Below are positions 8,652 through 16,166 of a DNA stretch of 64,000 nucleotides, in pieces (position 1 is the stretch's first letter; every line of letters begins with the position of its first letter). The translations under genes and the position numbers were made by a program. Source of the DNA: Streptomyces sp. NBC_01306 (GTDB taxonomy: Bacteria; Actinomycetota; Actinomycetes; Streptomycetales; Streptomycetaceae); NCBI RefSeq assembly GCF_026340465.1, contig NZ_JAPEPC010000002.1, positions 434,001 through 498,000 of the forward strand. The letters are read 5' to 3'. The notes below the pieces were generated by a model that saw nothing but the letters and a program-made list of their open reading frames with translations, did no database searches and had not been told where the DNA came from.

Positions 8652-9467
8652 TCAGCGTTTGATGCCTACACCCGCCAACAGACCAATCTGGGCGTCCGTG
8701 GGCTCCGTACCATCGGTGGGTCCGTCGGGCCGCCAGCGGTGGCAGCAGCAGATGCCGGGGTCGATGAGGTCGAGCCCGTCGAAGAAATGTCGGACGTCGC
8801 TGTGTGAACGGAACTGCACCGGGGTTCCGGAGCTGGTGTAGATCTCCGCGACCTTGTTCCAGGTGACCGGGTCGAAGTCGGGCGTGCAGTGGTTCATGGC
8901 GAGGGCGCTGCCGACCGGGAGGGAGTCGAGCAGTCGGCGGACGATGGCGTACGGGTCGTGCGGGTCGGTGATGAAGTGCATGAGGGCGTTGAGGTTGAGG
9001 GCGATGGGCTGGTCGAAGTCCAGAACCTCCGACTCGGCAACGGCGCTCATGAGTGCGTCGGGGTCGGTGACGTCGGCCTCGATGTAGGCCGTGCGTCCCT
9101 GCGTCGTGCTGCGCATCAGGCGTTCGGCGTACTTGAGTACGAGGGGGTCGTTGTCGGCGTACACGACGCGGGCATCGAGCGCGACGGACTGGGCGACCTG
9201 GTGCAGGTTGGGCTCGGTCGGTATGCCGGTGCCGACGTCGAGCCACTGGCGGATGCCGTACTCCTGCGCCAGGACACGGGTGGCCCGGTGCATGAACGCC
9301 CGGTTCTCGCGGGCAGTTACGAAGATGCCGGGGTGAGCGTCGGCGGCGACCAGAGCCGCCTCCTTGTCGATCTCGAAGTGATCCTTGCCACCGAGGAAGT
9401 AGTCGTACATCCGGGCCGAGTGCGGCCTGCTCGTGTCGAGATCCCGGCCGGCCTGCCTGGTGGTCAT
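8652..9467 (-). CDS. SAM-dependent methyltransferase, SAV2177/DUF574 family
   Basis: 271 residues of the actinobacterial S-adenosylmethionine methyltransferase-like family. The N-terminus (SRPHSARMYDYFLGGKDHFE) and the SAM-binding segment (QWLDVGTGIPTEPNLH, then VVYADNDPLVL) are diagnostic. Streptomyces genomes hold many copies, generally of unknown substrate and often next to XRE/DUF397 genes as here. A good ribosome-binding site (GGGGAGAAC) precedes the ATG. Confidence 0.9.
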   Translation of the reverse strand: MTTRQAGRDLDTSRPHSARMYDYFLGGKDHFEIDKEAALVAADAHPGIFVTARENRAFMHRATRVLAQEYGIRQWLDVGTGIPTEPNLHQVAQSVALDARVVYADNDPLVLKYAERLMRSTTQGRTAYIEADVTDPDALMSAVAESEVLDFDQPIALNLNALMHFITDPHDPYAIVRRLLDSLPVGSALAMNHCTPDFDPVTWNKVAEIYTSSGTPVQFRSHSDVRHFFDGLDLIDPGICCCHRWRPDGPTDGTEPTDAQIGLLAGVGIKR

Positions 9468-9555
9468 GTTCTCCCCTTCATCTTCATGCGTGTGTCTGTC
9501 GGCCCGCAGGCCAGGAACGGGACCGGTGTCGTCGTCCCTTCCGTCCGCCGCCGGT

Positions 9556-9807
9556 TCACCCGGCGGCCAAGTGGTCGGCCAGGCCCTCTTTGACCCCGCG
9601 GAGGAACGCGGCGATCTCCTCCGGCGCGTAGATCAGCGCAGGCCCGGCCGGGTCGGTCGACTGCCTTACGGCCACGCGGCCGTCGGCGAGCTTCTTCGTC
9701 TCGACGCACTGACCGCCGTTCGGCCCGCTCCAGGGACGCTCCCAGCCCTGTTCACCGAGATCGCGGGCCGACATCCCGTTGTAGACACCCTCGTCGGTGA
9801 TCGTCAC
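9556..9807 (-). CDS. DUF397 protein
   Basis: 83 residues matching the small DUF397 family: WERPWSGPNGGQCVETKKL, then a conserved VRQSTDP and a C-terminal helix ending IAAFLRGVKEGL. Members are almost always encoded with an XRE/DUF5753 regulator and may act as its partner or antagonist. The gene overlaps the upstream XRE gene by 4 bp (ATGA). Confidence 0.85.
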   Translation of the reverse strand: MTITDEGVYNGMSARDLGEQGWERPWSGPNGGQCVETKKLADGRVAVRQSTDPAGPALIYAPEEIAAFLRGVKEGLADHLAAG

Positions 9808-10670
9808 GAGTACTCCTTGCGCATGCGGTTCAAGAGCGCCCTGCTGTCCTCGGACGACGTCAGCAGCGCCATACGGGAATGCGCCTCAAGATGGGCGACG
9901 ACGTCCGCGCGCTGATCCAGGTAGACGGAGGCAGACAGGAGCTCGCTGTAGACGATGTCGGGCAACTCGGGTTCCTCGAAGCGGAAATACGTGAACGGGG
10001 CACACGCCCCGACATGCGCACCCGCGGCGAAGGGCACGATGTCGAGACTGACATGGGCGAGCTCGGACACGTCCAGCAGCCGCTCGATCTGTTCCCGCAT
10101 CACGTCGGCGCTGCTCACCGCCCGGTGCAGGACGGCTTCCTCCATCACCACCCACAACGTAGGGGCGTCCTCCCGCTCCAGCAGGCTCTGGCGGTGCAGC
10201 CGTAGCTCCACGCGGCGCGCGAGTTCCTCCTCGCTGCCGTTCGGCAGCCCGCCGAGCAGCACGGCGCGGGCGTAGTCGGGGGTCTGCAGAAGACCGGTGA
10301 CGTACTGGGGTTCGTACGTACGCAGGGTCTTGGCGCCGGTCTCCAGGCTGACGTAGGCGGTGAACCAGCTGGGGACGGCGTCGCGGTAGGAGTGCCACCA
10401 GCCGGGCTCGTTGGCTCGCTCGGCCAGGTCGACGAACTCGTCGATCTCCTGACGGTCCGCGCCGAAGGTCTCCAGGAGCTTCTCCACGTAGAGAGGCTTC
10501 AGCGCGACCTCGGCCTTTTCCAGCCGACGGATCGTCAAGGTCTTCACGCGCAGTGCTTTTGCCGCGTCCTCCAGCGAGGCACCGGCGCCGAGTCGCATGT
10601 CCTGCAGCCGGCGGCCGAGGATCATGCGCAGGACTGTCGGTGCGCTGGTACTGGAACGGGCTTCACTCAC
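9804..10670 (-). CDS. XRE-family regulator with DUF5753 domain
   Basis: 288 residues from the GTG at 10670, which has a GGAGG ribosome-binding site at good spacing; a TTG two codons earlier is possible. The N-terminal helix-turn-helix spans about residues 15-70 (LGRRLQDMRLGAGASLEDAA), and the DUF5753 domain fills the rest (LRTYEPQYVTGLLQTPDYAR is its signature). These proteins pair with DUF397 partners and control development or antibiotic-linked genes in streptomycetes. The target here is unknown, probably including its own promoter. Confidence 0.88.
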   Translation of the reverse strand: MSEARSSTSAPTVLRMILGRRLQDMRLGAGASLEDAAKALRVKTLTIRRLEKAEVALKPLYVEKLLETFGADRQEIDEFVDLAERANEPGWWHSYRDAVPSWFTAYVSLETGAKTLRTYEPQYVTGLLQTPDYARAVLLGGLPNGSEEELARRVELRLHRQSLLEREDAPTLWVVMEEAVLHRAVSSADVMREQIERLLDVSELAHVSLDIVPFAAGAHVGACAPFTYFRFEEPELPDIVYSELLSASVYLDQRADVVAHLEAHSRMALLTSSEDSRALLNRMRKEYS

Positions 10671-10985
10671 GCCCAACCTCCTGAGGGTTCATCAACAACG
10701 CCATTCTTACAGTGTCTTGCTGACGACGCCAGGGTGATACCCGCGCTGCTGAAATTATCAGGGAGTCGGTTGCAGCGTGGGTCGATCACGCGCATAGTTG
10801 ACGTGTGAGCGGTCAAGTCGCAGCTCTGACGCAGCATCCGGCCCGGGCGGGACACGTGATGCTGATGCCGTCGTCGGCACCCCACCGCAGGGCGCCTGCC
10901 TCGGCACACGCCTCTCACACCGCGGGCTGCGGCCCGCATCCCCACACCGCGCCTGCCCCCCGGAAGGCACTGGAAGGCGACATCC
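10671..10985. other. divergent intergenic region (315 bp)
   Basis: Separates the XRE operon (leftward) from the HATPase gene (rightward). It holds the ribosome-binding site of the XRE gene at its left edge, a candidate rightward promoter at 10770-10798, and otherwise GC-rich sequence. The only long open frame across it (from 10805) gives a low-complexity His/Pro/Ala product and is not believed to be a gene. Confidence 0.6.
10770..10798 (+). promoter_or_regulatory. candidate sigma-70-type promoter
   Basis: TTGCAG and CATAGT separated by exactly 17 bp, on the strand of the HATPase gene. It would give a leader of about 180 nt. Prediction by eye only. Confidence 0.35.
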
Positions 10986-11444
10986 TTGACTCTGCCCACG
11001 ACCTCAGCCCCGGCCTCGTCCCCCGCCTCAGCCGCGGCCGTGCCTCGTCGGGAGTACTGGCTCGGCCTGCCGGCCCTGCACACCAGCGCGAGATCCGCCC
11101 GCGACAACGTGCGCGACCGGCTCCGTGCCTGGAAGGTGCCGGGCGACACATGCAGCGACGCGGTGTTGCTGGTCTCCGAGCTGACCACGAACGCTGTACT
11201 CCACACCGACAGCGCTCATGTCCTGTGCGGCCTCACGCTGACCGGCGACGAGCGGCGCCTGCGCATCGAACTCCACGACGACGGCCGTACCCCGGTCCGC
11301 CCGCCCGAGCATCTGGCGGGCCCCCGCGAGGAGGGCGGGCGAGGTCTGTTCCTCGTCCAGCAACTCGCGGACCGCTGGGGCTCCGCCCGCTCGACGCGGG
11401 CCGAAGGCAACGTCGTCTGGGCGGAGTTGACGGCCCACCCCTGA
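10986..11444 (+). CDS. ATP-binding protein, anti-sigma-factor kinase (RsbW/SpoIIAB) type
   Basis: 152 residues with a HATPase_c fold. The N-box is LVSELTTNAVLHT (about residues 62-74), the G1 box is IELHDDGRTPVRP, and the G2-like segment is GGRGLFLVQQLADRWG. Such short orphan kinases are abundant in Streptomyces and bind or phosphorylate sigma-factor partners. The proposed TTG start has AAGG upstream. No antagonist or sigma gene lies nearby. A hairpin follows at 11458-11485. Confidence 0.85.
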   Translation: MTLPTTSAPASSPASAAAVPRREYWLGLPALHTSARSARDNVRDRLRAWKVPGDTCSDAVLLVSELTTNAVLHTDSAHVLCGLTLTGDERRLRIELHDDGRTPVRPPEHLAGPREEGGRGLFLVQQLADRWGSARSTRAEGNVVWAELTAHP

Positions 11445-11457
11445 CGCCATCGGTACG

Positions 11458-11485
11458 GGCGGGCGCCGAATCCGGCGCCCGCCCC
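11458..11485 (+). terminator. intrinsic-type terminator hairpin
   Basis: Perfect 12-bp GC stem (GGGCGGGCGCCG / CGGCGCCCGCCC) with a 4-nt loop, 13 bp after the HATPase stop codon. There is no U-tract, as is common in streptomycetes. Confidence 0.65.
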
Positions 11486-11649
11486 GGCAGCGACAGCCCG
11501 GTTGCAGCCTGGAAGGGCCCGGCCCGCTGCGCACCGGACCAGGTCCCCCGTCCGTCGGCAGAGAACGCAGCCGGCACCGCACGGCCCCGCTGCGTCCCCT
11601 TCACGCGGCGAGGAACCCCTTCTCCTCGATCCACCTACAGAAGGCGCCC

Positions 11650-12045
11650 ATGACCCCCTACGGTGAACCCGCTTCCCCCGTCGTGCTGTACGTATGCGCC
11701 GACCGAGCCCCGGGCGCGCCGGGGGCAGCCACACAGCGCGCACAGACGGAAGGCCGCGCCTTCGCCCAGGAGCGCGGACTGACGATCGCCGAGGTCATCA
11801 CCGACACATACGGTGAGCCCGACCCGGCCCAGCGCAGAGGGTGGCGGCGGGTGAGACAGCTGGTACAGACAGGTCACGTCACGGATGTACTCGTCCGCTG
11901 GCCCAACGCCATCGCCCCGGAGTCCGCGCATGAACTCCGGCACCGCGAGACCGCCTGGCTCCACGACCGCGGCGTGCGCGTCCGCTACACATGGGCGCCC
12001 TTGTCGTCGAAGAGCGACGAGACCCGGCATCCCGCTGGGCGATGA
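11650..12045 (+). CDS. serine-recombinase-like protein lacking the catalytic serine
   Basis: 131 residues. The pattern of the resolvase N-terminal domain can be followed: a first beta strand (VVLYVCADRAP), a Gln/Ala-rich helix (RAQTEGRAFAQERGL), a strand with IAEVITDTYGE, the RRGWRRVRQLVQTG helix, and VTDVLVRWPNAIAP where recombinases have the DRLxR segment. The nucleophilic Ser of YxRVS is absent (Ala-Asp instead) and no DNA-binding or zinc-ribbon domain follows. It is probably a non-catalytic relative rather than a working recombinase. AGAAGG precedes the ATG. Function is unknown. Confidence 0.55.
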   Translation: MTPYGEPASPVVLYVCADRAPGAPGAATQRAQTEGRAFAQERGLTIAEVITDTYGEPDPAQRRGWRRVRQLVQTGHVTDVLVRWPNAIAPESAHELRHRETAWLHDRGVRVRYTWAPLSSKSDETRHPAGR

Positions 12046-12094
12046 CCAGGTCTCTGATTCGCCCGGCCGGTGACGGCAGCACCTTCCGGGCCCG

Positions 12095-12361
12095 TCAGGT
12101 GTCCGCGTAGCCCGGTGGGGCGCGGAACTCCCCCTCGGCGGCGGCCCGGCGAATCGTGATCCGGAGAGCGGGGCACCCGGTGAAGACAGCACCTGTCCCG
12201 GCCGTGCGACGTTCGGAGCAGGCCGCCAGCGCTTCGGCGTTCCACTGCACGCTGGTCTGCTCCCAGCTGCTCTTGCGCGCCTCCACCCGCGCACCGCAGG
12301 TGCCACACGCGACGGGCACCATGGGGGCGTCCAGGAGCCTGTTGTCGGGCCGGACCGCCAT
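12095..12361 (-). CDS. small four-cysteine protein coupled to KshA
   Basis: 88 residues; the start codon shares its A with the kshA stop (TGATG), so the two are translated together. It has four cysteines: Cys19 and Cys22 in CGTCGARVE, Cys48 in LAACSERR, and Cys63 in FTGCPALR. The arrangement could bind zinc or an Fe-S cluster but is not a standard ferredoxin motif. I cannot name a family. Its position suggests a helper of the Rieske oxygenase (assembly, electron transfer or stability), which is inference from coupling alone. Confidence 0.7.
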   Translation of the reverse strand: MAVRPDNRLLDAPMVPVACGTCGARVEARKSSWEQTSVQWNAEALAACSERRTAGTGAVFTGCPALRITIRRAAAEGEFRAPPGYADT

Positions 12362-13518
12362 CAGGCGGACCCCTCCTGTGCTGCGGCGTCCTGCCGGGCG
12401 ATGTTCTGCTCGATCTCGGCCCGCCAGGCGGCGTTGGGCTTGGTGGTGTCGATCTCGAATTCGAACCGGTCGGTCATCTCCGGGCGCACCTCGGCAGCGT
12501 CGACGTAGAACTGCTCGTACCAACGGCGCAGTTGGTAGACCGGGCCGTCCTCCTCACAGAGCAGCGGGTTGTCGATACGGGCCTTGTGCTTCCAGATCTC
12601 GACGTCCTGTTCGAAGCCGATTTTGATGAACTCGCCCATTTTCTCGGCTACTTCTTCAGCTGCGCCGCCCAGGTGCGGGGCCTTCTCCATCAGGATGCCG
12701 TACTGGAGCACGAACGAGTCCTCGGACACCGGGTAGTGACAGTTGATCAGTACCGACCTCACGTCACCGTCGTCGTAGTGGTAGGTCAGTTCGTCGATCA
12801 TGAACGAGGGGCCGTGGTAGGAAGCGACGGAGGTCTGGCCCAGCACCTTGGGGGCTCCGCTCCCCTCGGCCTGCGGGCGACGCACGTCCTCGCGGGCGAC
12901 GCCCTTCATGATCTGAGTCGCGGTGTGGCCCTCGAAGATGTTCTCGAAGTAGGTGGGGAACGAGTAGTGCACATAGAAGAAGTGCGCCATGTCCACGACG
13001 TTGTCGACGATCTCACGGCAGTTCGCGCCATCGATACGGATCGAGTACCAGGACCAGTCCGTCCAGCGGTCGCTCGTCGCGCCCTCGATACGGGGGATCG
13101 TCACGGACTCGGGAGGCGGGTTCGCCTCCGGGTCGTTCCAGACGAACAGCAGGCCGTCCTGCTGCAGCGTCGGGTAGGCCGCGGTCCGGGCTCGCAACGG
13201 GACCCGGCGGGCGTAGGGGATGCCTCGGCAGCGTCCGTCACCGCCCCAGCGCCAGTTGTGGAACGGGCAGGCGACGTCATCGCCCTCCACCGTGCCCCTG
13301 GACAGGTCTCCGCCCATGTGACGGCAGTACGCGTCGAGCACGTTGAGCGTGCCGTCGGCCGAGGCCCAGACGACCAGCTTCTGCCCGAAGGCGTGCACCG
13401 TGTGCGGCTTGCCGTCCGTGAACTCCCGGGCGAGGCCCAGACAGTGCCAGCCACGGGCGAAACGGCCCGGGAGGGAGTCCGCCTCGATCGTGCGGACGTC
13501 GTGGGGCGCGGTGGCCAT
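12361..13518 (-). CDS. kshA: 3-ketosteroid 9-alpha-monooxygenase, oxygenase subunit
   Basis: 385 residues, the usual KshA length, from the ATG at 13518 with a strong AAGGAAGG ribosome-binding site. The Rieske centre is Cys65-x-His67 (YCRHMGGDLSRG) and Cys84-x2-His87 (CPFHNWRW). The mononuclear iron site is Asp176, His179 and His184 within NVVDMAHFFYVHYSFPTYF, a stretch nearly diagnostic of KshA. It hydroxylates C9 of 3-ketosteroids, and together with KstD this opens ring B. Electrons would come from KshB encoded at 41-42 kb, so the two subunits are 28 kb apart. A cluster-wide palindrome lies upstream at 13699. Confidence 0.93.
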   Translation of the reverse strand: MATAPHDVRTIEADSLPGRFARGWHCLGLAREFTDGKPHTVHAFGQKLVVWASADGTLNVLDAYCRHMGGDLSRGTVEGDDVACPFHNWRWGGDGRCRGIPYARRVPLRARTAAYPTLQQDGLLFVWNDPEANPPPESVTIPRIEGATSDRWTDWSWYSIRIDGANCREIVDNVVDMAHFFYVHYSFPTYFENIFEGHTATQIMKGVAREDVRRPQAEGSGAPKVLGQTSVASYHGPSFMIDELTYHYDDGDVRSVLINCHYPVSEDSFVLQYGILMEKAPHLGGAAEEVAEKMGEFIKIGFEQDVEIWKHKARIDNPLLCEEDGPVYQLRRWYEQFYVDAAEVRPEMTDRFEFEIDTTKPNAAWRAEIEQNIARQDAAAQEGSA

Positions 13519-13698
13519 CTGTGCCTTCCTTTCCGCCGAGACTGTGCTCGGCGCGGTGTGGGGCGTGCGGGCCGGCCCGCCGGGGGACGGTGGCGCGGGC
13601 CCTGTGCACGGCCGGCCCGACGCGGTCACCTCGGCGGGCGGACGAGGCGGTGGCGTCCCGGTGAACGTAGGGTCGGGGGCGGACGGGCCGGTGCCGCG

Positions 13699-13715
13699 GT
13701 CCCACTGAGCGGTAC
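13699..13715. promoter_or_regulatory. cluster operator, type II palindrome (site 1)
   Basis: GTCCCACTGAGCGGTAC, 181 bp upstream of kshA in the gap after kstD. Matches the consensus GTCCCRCTGAGYGGGAC at 15 of 17 positions. Confidence 0.7.
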
Positions 13716-13724
13716 GGCCGGAGT

Positions 13725-15239
13725 TCAGCCGGTCATGTCCTTGGCGGCCAGGGACCCGAACACCATCGCGGTGCCGATCGGGATTCCCGGGCCCGGGTAG
13801 AACGCCCCGGTGAACGATGCGCTCGTGTTGCCGGCCGCGTACAGCCCGGCGATCGGTGTGCGGTCCGCTCGCAGCACCCTCGCCGAGGTGTCGGTGACCA
13901 GGCCGCCCTTGGTTCCCAGGTCCGCGAGTACGAGCCTCGCCGCGTAGAAGGGCGCCTTGCGGACGGGCCGCAGCACGGGCTCGCCGAACCAGTGCCCGTA
14001 CTCGTCCGACTCACGGCCGAACTCCTCGTCCTGCCCCTTGTCGGCGAAGCCGTTGAAGCGCTCGACGGCAGCGGCCAGCCTGTCGGCCGGGACTCCGATG
14101 AGCCGGGCCAGTTGCTCCGGGGAGTCGGCCTTGGTGAGGGTTCCGGAGGCGAGGTGGGCGGCCGGGTCGCCCCACGGCGGCAGCATGACCGCGGGGATCG
14201 CGCCCGCGGTGCGGTCGTCGAAGATGACATAGGAGGGCGTCCGGGACGGTTCCTGGGCCATCTCGCGCCCGAACCTGTCGTAGGGCAGGGATTCGTTGGC
14301 GTACCGGGAGCCGTGTGCGTCGACGACCAGGCCGCCGAAGAACCCGCAGACGAAAGCCGGTTGACCGTCGGGCATCATGAGGCCGGGGCACCACCAGCCC
14401 TCGTGCATCAGGTCGGTGTCCGCGCCGATCGCCGTCGCGGCCAGGACGGGTTCACCGGTGTTCGTGACGGTCGGTGCCATGGAGCAGCCGGCGCTGCCCG
14501 GTACTCCGTGGATGCTTCGCAGGCGTTCGTTGTGCTCGAATCCGCCGCCGGCCAGGAGCACGCCCCGGCGGGCCCCGATCCGTACACGGCGGCCGTGCCG
14601 GGTGGCGACGATGCCGGTCACCCGCTCGTGGGTGGTGACGAGCTGGTCCATCCGGGTCCGGGTGCGGACCGTGCCATGGCCGGTGCGGTCGTACGCCAGC
14701 AGCAGGCGGCCGATGAGCGCGCGTCCTGCCGTCAGCGGGGCCGACTCGTCGTGCTCCTGGCCCGTCCGGTCGCTGTCCACCGGGGGGCGGACCAGGGAGA
14801 GCAGTTCGCCCAGGTCACCCGGGTCGAGGTCGGCGGGGACGAACGAGCGCCCGCCCGGCACCCGGCCGGGCCGCTCGTAGTAGTCGGGGAACTCCCTGAA
14901 CCGGAACGCGATGGCCGGGTCGTTCTCCAGCCGGGCCACCAGGCGGGGTGCCTCCGCGAGGAAGGCGTCCTGTTTCCCGGCGGTGCCGTCGCCCAGCAGG
15001 GCGCGCAGATAGGTACGGGCCGATTCGGTCGAATCGGGGACTCCATCGCGCTTCTGCACCGGTGAGCCGGGGAGCCACAGGGCCGCGCCGGAGTACGCGC
15101 TCATCCCGCCCAGCCGGGGTGTCTTCTCCACCACGACGGTTTCGAGGCCCGCGACGGCGGTCAGGTACGCGCCGGTCAGTGCTCCGCCGCCGGACCCCAC
15201 GACGACGACGTCGTACTCCTCGTCCCACTTCTCTGCCAT
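13725..15239 (-). CDS. 3-ketosteroid dehydrogenase, KstD family (copy 1)
   Basis: 504 residues. It has an N-terminal FAD-binding Rossmann motif (VVVGSGGGALTGAYL), the family segment GGMSAYSGAALWLPGSP and the C-terminal FAD/active-site block (LGTKGGLVTD, GLYAAGNTSASFTGAFYPGP). KstD enzymes introduce a C1-C2 (or, in relatives, C4-C5) double bond in ring A of 3-ketosteroids. It is shorter than the second copy at 42-43.8 kb, so the two probably differ in substrate or bond position. A GGGAGG site precedes the ATG. The promoter region upstream is shared with the divergent TetR gene. Confidence 0.85.
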   Translation of the reverse strand: MAEKWDEEYDVVVVGSGGGALTGAYLTAVAGLETVVVEKTPRLGGMSAYSGAALWLPGSPVQKRDGVPDSTESARTYLRALLGDGTAGKQDAFLAEAPRLVARLENDPAIAFRFREFPDYYERPGRVPGGRSFVPADLDPGDLGELLSLVRPPVDSDRTGQEHDESAPLTAGRALIGRLLLAYDRTGHGTVRTRTRMDQLVTTHERVTGIVATRHGRRVRIGARRGVLLAGGGFEHNERLRSIHGVPGSAGCSMAPTVTNTGEPVLAATAIGADTDLMHEGWWCPGLMMPDGQPAFVCGFFGGLVVDAHGSRYANESLPYDRFGREMAQEPSRTPSYVIFDDRTAGAIPAVMLPPWGDPAAHLASGTLTKADSPEQLARLIGVPADRLAAAVERFNGFADKGQDEEFGRESDEYGHWFGEPVLRPVRKAPFYAARLVLADLGTKGGLVTDTSARVLRADRTPIAGLYAAGNTSASFTGAFYPGPGIPIGTAMVFGSLAAKDMTG

Positions 15240-15310
15240 GCTTCGACCTCCCGCGGTTGCCGGTGTTCGCCGTCAGGAAATCCCAGTCACCGCGCGGTGC
15301 GTCCGCGGCA

Positions 15311-15327
15311 GTCCCACTCAGCAGTAC
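15311..15327. promoter_or_regulatory. cluster operator, type II palindrome (site 2)
   Basis: GTCCCACTCAGCAGTAC in the divergent region between the kstD-like gene and the TetR gene; a weaker match (13 of 17). Confidence 0.55.
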
Positions 15328-15476
15328 ACGGGCACCCGCGAACGCGTCGTCGGCGCTCTCATGGGCCTGCGGCACCGGACGTGTTCCGGAGCCTCGGCTG
15401 CTTCCCGGTCTGCCGGGGCGGCCCCACCGTTAGCATGGTGCGCTGAAGGCGCCATCACGAGCCGGAAGAGGAAACC

Positions 15477-16094
15477 GTGCCCAGAGTCGCCGAGAACCGG
15501 CCAGCGGCGGAGCCGCAGTCACCCGGGCAGAAGGCACGGTACGCGCGCATCCTGAGTGTCACCGCCCGGCTGGGCGCTGAACGGGGTCTTGAGCATGTGC
15601 AGATGCACGACGTGGCCAAGGAGGCCGGCGTCGCCATTGCCACGCTCTACCGCTACTTCCCGTCCAAGACGCATTTGTTCACCGCGATCATGTCCGCCCA
15701 GGTCGACCACATGGGCGACGATTCACCGGAGATCCGTGCGGCAGCCGGCCCCGTCGACGCTGTCGCCGAGACGCTCCTCCGGTCCACGCGCCACATGCTG
15801 CGGACCCCGCTCCTGGCGAGCGCCATGATGCAGAGCAACTACGCCGCGCACGCCGCCACCGTCAGCGAGGCCGCCGGTATCGAGGCCAAGGTGCATCGCA
15901 CGGTGCTGGGGCTGCTCGGGCTCGATCACCCCACCGACCGGGACAACCGTCTGATCCGGCTGCTGATGAAGAGCTGGCACGGCGTGCTGATCTCCGCGCT
16001 GTACGGTCACACGACGCACTCCGACGCGGAGACCGAGATCCGGCTCGCGTGCGAGGTGCTGCTCGGGGACCGCTCCAACGCCCCCGTCGACTGA
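15477..16094 (+). CDS. TetR-family regulator, KstR-like
   Basis: 205 residues from a GTG with GAAGAGGAA upstream. The helix-turn-helix lies at about residues 22-68. Its VQMHDVAKEAGVAIATLYRY followed by FPSKTHLF is very close to the DNA-recognition region of mycobacterial KstR (VQMRxVAxxAxVAxGTLYRYFPSK), the repressor of the cholesterol regulon that responds to 3-keto-steroid CoA thioesters. The remainder is a TetR ligand domain with the PLLASAMMQSNYAA segment also seen in KstR-like proteins. It is divergent from kstD inside the cluster and is a prime candidate repressor of it. The effector here is unknown. Confidence 0.85.
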   Translation: MPRVAENRPAAEPQSPGQKARYARILSVTARLGAERGLEHVQMHDVAKEAGVAIATLYRYFPSKTHLFTAIMSAQVDHMGDDSPEIRAAAGPVDAVAETLLRSTRHMLRTPLLASAMMQSNYAAHAATVSEAAGIEAKVHRTVLGLLGLDHPTDRDNRLIRLLMKSWHGVLISALYGHTTHSDAETEIRLACEVLLGDRSNAPVD

Positions 16095-16132
16095 CGACTT
16101 CGACGGCGGGACCGATCCCGGACCGCAGATCG

Positions 16133-16160
16133 CAGATATCGGGTTGCAGACATCGGGTTG
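16133..16160. repeat. 14-bp tandem repeat, two units
   Basis: CAGATATCGGGTTG followed directly by CAGACATCGGGTTG (13 of 14 identical) in the 72-bp gap between the convergent TetR and HsaA-like genes. No role is evident. Confidence 0.7.
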
Positions 16161-16166
16161 GAGATT

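Noticed and set aside
10805..11653. Long plus-strand open frame overlapping the HATPase gene
   Set aside because: The product is low-complexity His/Pro/Arg and shows no domain; the overlapping frame encodes a clear HATPase.
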